This document shows, one piece after another, positions 60,757-64,000 of a stretch of DNA of 64,000 bases; within the stretch, counting starts at the first letter, position 1; each line of letters starts with the position of its first letter. Both the position numbers and the translations under genes were made by a program. The stretch covers positions 434,001 through 498,000 of the forward strand of contig NZ_JAVAJF010000001.1 of NCBI RefSeq assembly GCF_030718085.1. The letters are read 5' to 3'. Below the pieces are notes generated by a model, which had not been told where the DNA came from, made no database searches, and worked only from the letters and a program-made list of their open reading frames with translations. The DNA comes from Marinobacter sp. MDS2. GTDB taxonomy: Bacteria > Pseudomonadota > Gammaproteobacteria > Pseudomonadales > Oleiphilaceae.

Positions 60757-62040
60757 TCAGTCTTCTGATGCTGCCTTTGCATGATCGCTGTTCGCGTAGA
60801 TCTTGAACGGCTCTGATTCACCGTTGATCACACTCTCATCGACCACCACTTTGGACACATCGGTTTCAGACGGAATCTGATACATGGTATCCAGCAAGGT
60901 CGCTTCCATGATGGAACGCAGGCCTCGGGCACCGGTTTTCCGGGACATAGCCTGGCGAGCGACTGCACGTAGCGCATCTTCACGGAAGTCCAGCTCAACG
61001 CCCTCAAGATCAAACAGCTTCTGATACTGCTTGGTCAGGGCGTTCTTCGGCTCGGTCAGAATCTGCACCAGCGCATCTTCGTCCAGCTCGGTCAGCGTTG
61101 CCACAACCGGCAAACGACCTACAAACTCGGGAATCAGGCCGAACTTGACCAGATCTTCGGTCTCTACATCCTGAATGATATCGCCAGCACTCTTGCTGTC
61201 ATCCTGACTCTTTACCGTTGCCGAGAAACCGATAGAGCTCCGCTCTGAACGCTCCTGGATGACCTTTTCCAATCCGGCAAAAGCACCCCCACAGATGAAC
61301 AGAATGTTTCCGGTGTCCACCTGCAGAAACTCCTGCTGAGGATGCTTTCGGCCACCCTGAGGAGGCACAGAAGCAACCGTACCTTCGATCAGTTTCAGCA
61401 GAGCCTGCTGCACGCCCTCACCCGATACATCGCGAGTGATCGACGGATTGTCCGACTTGCGCGAAATCTTGTCGATTTCATCGATATAGACAATACCGCG
61501 CTGGGCCTTCTCTACATCGTAGTCGCACTTTTGCAACAGTTTCTGAATGATGTTCTCAACATCCTCACCCACGTAACCGGCTTCAGTCAGCGTGGTTGCG
61601 TCCGCAATAGTGAAAGGCACGTTCAACGTGCGAGCCAAAGTTTCAGCCAACAAGGTTTTACCGCTACCGGTCGGACCAATCAGCAGAATGTTACTTTTAC
61701 CCAGCTCAACATCGCTCTTGCCTTCACCGTAGCGCAAGCGCTTGTAGTGGTTGTAGACGGCAACAGCCAGCACAATCTTGGCGCGATCCTGGCCGATCAC
61801 ATACTCATTGAGAGTGTCACGAATTTCTGCCGGAACCGGAAGGCGATCACTCGCTTCTTCCTGGGCATTCTCCTGAATCTCTTCACGAATAATGTCGTTG
61901 CACAGATCAACGCACTCGTCGCAGATGAAAACCGAGGGCCCTGCGATGAGCTTACGGACTTCATGCTGGCTCTTTCCGCAAAACGAGCAGTACAGCAACT
62001 TGCCGTTATCGTCGCCTCTGCCGTTTCTTTCATCTGCCAT
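60757..62040 (-). CDS. clpX: ATP-dependent Clp protease ATP-binding subunit ClpX
   Basis: 427 aa. N-terminal zinc finger (CSFC ... CDEC), AAA+ Walker A GPTGSGKT, Walker [10 protein letters not shown] and the SIGF loop for docking ClpP. ClpX unfolds substrates such as SsrA-tagged proteins and feeds ClpP, encoded 76 bases upstream on the same strand. Confidence 0.98.
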   Translation of the reverse strand: MADERNGRGDDNGKLLYCSFCGKSQHEVRKLIAGPSVFICDECVDLCNDIIREEIQENAQEEASDRLPVPAEIRDTLNEYVIGQDRAKIVLAVAVYNHYKRLRYGEGKSDVELGKSNILLIGPTGSGKTLLAETLARTLNVPFTIADATTLTEAGYVGEDVENIIQKLLQKCDYDVEKAQRGIVYIDEIDKISRKSDNPSITRDVSGEGVQQALLKLIEGTVASVPPQGGRKHPQQEFLQVDTGNILFICGGAFAGLEKVIQERSERSSIGFSATVKSQDDSKSAGDIIQDVETEDLVKFGLIPEFVGRLPVVATLTELDEDALVQILTEPKNALTKQYQKLFDLEGVELDFREDALRAVARQAMSRKTGARGLRSIMEATLLDTMYQIPSETDVSKVVVDESVINGESEPFKIYANSDHAKAASED

Positions 62041-62116
62041 TTAAATACCTCTGTTCTTCGTTGGCCTGCCCAAACGTTTTATACGCAGGCCAAGTGTGAT
62101 GCGATGACTTTCAGTA

Positions 62117-62752
62117 TTAGTTATTCGGTACGCGCTTATCAAGTACTGTATCGATTAGCCCGTACTCTTTCGCCTGGTCAGGATCCATAAAGTTGTCACG
62201 ATCAGTATCGCGAGCGATGGTTTCGAGATCCTGCCCGGTGTGATGCGCCAGAATTGTATTCAGGGTATTACGGATCTTCAGAATCTCACGGGTGTGGATT
62301 TCAATGTCCGTAGCCTGGCCCTGATAACCACCGAGTGGCTGGTGAATCATAACGCGGGAATTAGGTAGGCATGCACGCTTGCCTTCAGCACCGCCGGCGA
62401 GGAGGAATGCACCCATACTGGCTGCCTGGCCAATACACAAGGTAGCCACATCCGGCTTGATAAACTGCATGGTGTCGTAGATCGACATACCCGCAGTGAC
62501 CGAACCACCCGGGCTGTTGATGTACAGGTGAATATCCTTATCCGGGTTTTCGGACTCCAGGAACAACAACTGAGCAACGACCAGGTTAGCCATGTGGTCT
62601 TCAACCTGACCGACAAGAAAAATTACCCGCTCTTTCAGAAGGCGCGAATAAATGTCGAAGGACCGCTCTCCACGTGCCGTCTGCTCGATTACCATCGGCA
62701 CCAGACCGGCGCTCGTTATCATTGTTGGGCCATCAAACGGTTTTTGCGTCAT
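62117..62752 (-). CDS. clpP: ClpP, proteolytic subunit of ClpXP and ClpAP
   Basis: 211 aa. Catalytic triad Ser112 (GQAASMGAF), His137 (MIHQPLGG) and Asp186. Residues 1-13 are a short leader likely removed by processing. AAGGAG precedes the start at somewhat long spacing. It forms two heptamer rings with ClpX or ClpA. The window also has clpA and clpS. Confidence 0.98.
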   Translation of the reverse strand: MTQKPFDGPTMITSAGLVPMVIEQTARGERSFDIYSRLLKERVIFLVGQVEDHMANLVVAQLLFLESENPDKDIHLYINSPGGSVTAGMSIYDTMQFIKPDVATLCIGQAASMGAFLLAGGAEGKRACLPNSRVMIHQPLGGYQGQATDIEIHTREILKIRNTLNTILAHHTGQDLETIARDTDRDNFMDPDQAKEYGLIDTVLDKRVPNN

Positions 62753-62857
62753 GTGTGCCTGAACTCCTTAAAGACATTGGGCATGGACTCCTGCTGCAGG
62801 ATGTCCGGAATATAAAGCCTGGAAACCCCTATACTTTGCCAGCAGTGAGCCCAGATG

Positions 62858-62883
62858 AAAACAGCCGGATACACCGGCTGTTT
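62858..62883 (-). terminator. intrinsic terminator after tig
   Basis: Stem AAACAGCCGG / CCGGCTGTTT (62859-62868 with 62874-62883) around a 5-base loop. It separates tig from clpP on the minus strand; the flanking T tail is short. Confidence 0.75.
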
Positions 62884-62915
62884 CCAGAAAGCGACTCAGG
62901 GCTATGCCCGAGCTA

Positions 62916-64000
62916 TCAACGCTGGGCTTGGCCAGCCTTGACGGCTTCCTCGTACTTCATCTTCTTTTCTTTCACTTTGGCCTGACCCAGAACCAGATCA
63001 ACAACCGCTTCCTCAAGAACCACAGACTCAACCTGAGTCTTCTGCTCCTGGCTGCTGTTGAAGTGGGCTACCACTTCTTCCGGCTGCTCGTAAGTAGACG
63101 CGATTTCCTGAATCTTTTCATCTACTTTCGCGGCATCGGCCTTCAGGTCGTTGGCCTTAACCACTTCCTGGAACAACAAACCGGTCTTAACGCGACGCTG
63201 AGCCTGCTCTTCGAAGATTTCCTTCGGCAGCTGCTGGAAGTCTACCTGGCCACCGAAGCGTTGAACGGCTTCTTGACGCAGACGATCGATTTCCTGATCA
63301 ACCAAAGAGGACGGAACGTCCAGCTCGGTTGTTTCCAGCAGACCTTCAACAACGTCATTCTTGACCTTGTTAGACACTGCCTGCTTCAGCTCGCGCTCCA
63401 TGTTCTTCTTAACTTCTTCACGGAATCCGGCTTCGTCTTCCGCTTCGATACCAAACTTCTGGAAGAATTCGGCGTTCAGCTCTGGCAACTGAGGCTCTTC
63501 TACTTTATGAACCTTGATTGCAAAGGTAGCCGGCTTACCCGCCAGATCTTCGTTGTGGTAATCCTCGGGGAAGGTAACTTCGATATCGAACTCTTCGCCA
63601 GTCTTACCACCAACGATCGCCTTCTCGAAACCCGGAATCATCTGACCAGAACCCAGAGTCAGACGATGACCCTCAGCCGCGCCGCCTTCAAACTCTTCAC
63701 CGTCGATGGTGCCTTTGAAGTCGATGGTCACAACATCCTTGTTCTTGGACTTGCGCTTAACTTCCTTCATAGGCGCCTGCTGACGACGCAGGTTATCGAT
63801 CATGGTATCGATATCTTTGTCGGTTACTTCGGCGGCTGGCTTTTCAACTTTAATCTTGCTCAGGTCACCCAGTTCGATTTCTGGCAGCACTTCGAACACA
63901 GCCACGAACTCGAGGTCTTTACCCTCTTCCATGGTCTTTGGCTCAAACTGGGGCCAGCCCGCTGGATTGATATCCTGCTCCTGCAGCGCCTTGATGTAGT
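62916..64000 (-). CDS. tig: trigger factor, 5' part cut by window end
   Basis: The frame is open to 64000 and past the internal Met at 63932, so the N-terminal ribosome-binding domain lies mostly outside. Seen here are the FKBP-like domain (DVVTIDFKGTIDG and GSGQMIPGFEKAIVG) and the helical C-terminal chaperone arm. Trigger factor binds nascent chains at the ribosome exit. tig-clpP-clpX-lon is the standard order. Confidence 0.96.
   Translation of the reverse strand, partial: YIKALQEQDINPAGWPQFEPKTMEEGKDLEFVAVFEVLPEIELGDLSKIKVEKPAAEVTDKDIDTMIDNLRRQQAPMKEVKRKSKNKDVVTIDFKGTIDGEEFEGGAAEGHRLTLGSGQMIPGFEKAIVGGKTGEEFDIEVTFPEDYHNEDLAGKPATFAIKVHKVEEPQLPELNAEFFQKFGIEAEDEAGFREEVKKNMERELKQAVSNKVKNDVVEGLLETTELDVPSSLVDQEIDRLRQEAVQRFGGQVDFQQLPKEIFEEQAQRRVKTGLLFQEVVKANDLKADAAKVDEKIQEIASTYEQPEEVVAHFNSSQEQKTQVESVVLEEAVVDLVLGQAKVKEKKMKYEEAVKAGQAQR

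Noticed and set aside
59885..60784. Open frame of 299 codons on the plus strand across lon
   Set aside because: Antisense to lon and its promoter region, with no ribosome site and no conserved domain.
61342..62190. Open frame of 282 codons on the plus strand across clpX
   Set aside because: Antisense to a well-conserved gene; no protein features.

Overview
This 64 kb window looks like chromosomal core from a gammaproteobacterium, most likely Marinobacter or a close relative. That placement is inference from gene order (clpS/clpA/infA/bpt, rluE-nudJ-mnmA-hflD-purB-roxA, a full cbb3 oxidase locus, an Entner-Doudoroff block, tig-clpP-clpX-lon-hupB-ppiD) and from the mix of Pseudomonas-like and enterobacterial synteny. 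Coding density is very high, most genes are intact, and I see no tRNA, rRNA, insertion sequence, prophage or CRISPR array. The only gap above 300 bases is 45123-45436.

Layout. 1-4.3 kb: N-degron proteolysis (possible aat end, bpt, clpA, clpS) with infA and cspD. 4.4-10 kb: rluE, nudJ, mnmA, hflD, purB and roxA, mostly overlapping and co-directional. 10-16 kb: a GNAT fusion protein, a LysR regulator, an unknown membrane protein beside a hybrid histidine kinase, and a peroxide-sensing ohrR/ospR-gpx pair with a good candidate operator. 16-25.7 kb: alaA, an unknown gene, htpX, pdxB, a DEAD-box helicase, epmC, dsbD, tusA, a small monooxygenase-fold protein and rlmM. 25.8-28.4 kb: a membrane diguanylate cyclase and a small alpha/beta hydrolase.

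28.4-37.1 kb holds ccoNOQP and its assembly genes ccoG, ccoH, ccoI, ccoS and a DsbD/SafE-like membrane protein, preceded by an Anr/FNR-type site at the spacing expected for an oxygen-controlled class II promoter. 37.1-40.5 kb: ttcA, a TetR regulator, a J-domain protein and a polysaccharide deacetylase. 40.5-45.1 kb is the least explained part: a minus-strand set made of an exported C39-type cysteine protease homologue, a beta-barrel with an N-terminal helical segment, a FadL-type porin and a MalM-like lipoprotein, with a perfect 15-bp palindrome upstream. Protease plus helical-segment barrel recalls FapD/FapF of amyloid export, but no amyloid subunit is present. I regard this as the best candidate for an undescribed system.

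45.4-47.7 kb: a phasin and PHA synthase separated by an intrinsic terminator. 47.7-55.6 kb: a uracil-DNA-glycosylase-like protein, then edd, pyk, eda, pgl, zwf and hexR, which together take glucose-6-phosphate to pyruvate under a sugar-phosphate-sensing regulator. 55.6-64 kb: ppiD, hupB, lon, clpX, clpP and tig (cut by the window end), a protein-quality-control block. ClpP here would serve both ClpX and the ClpA/ClpS pair at the left end.
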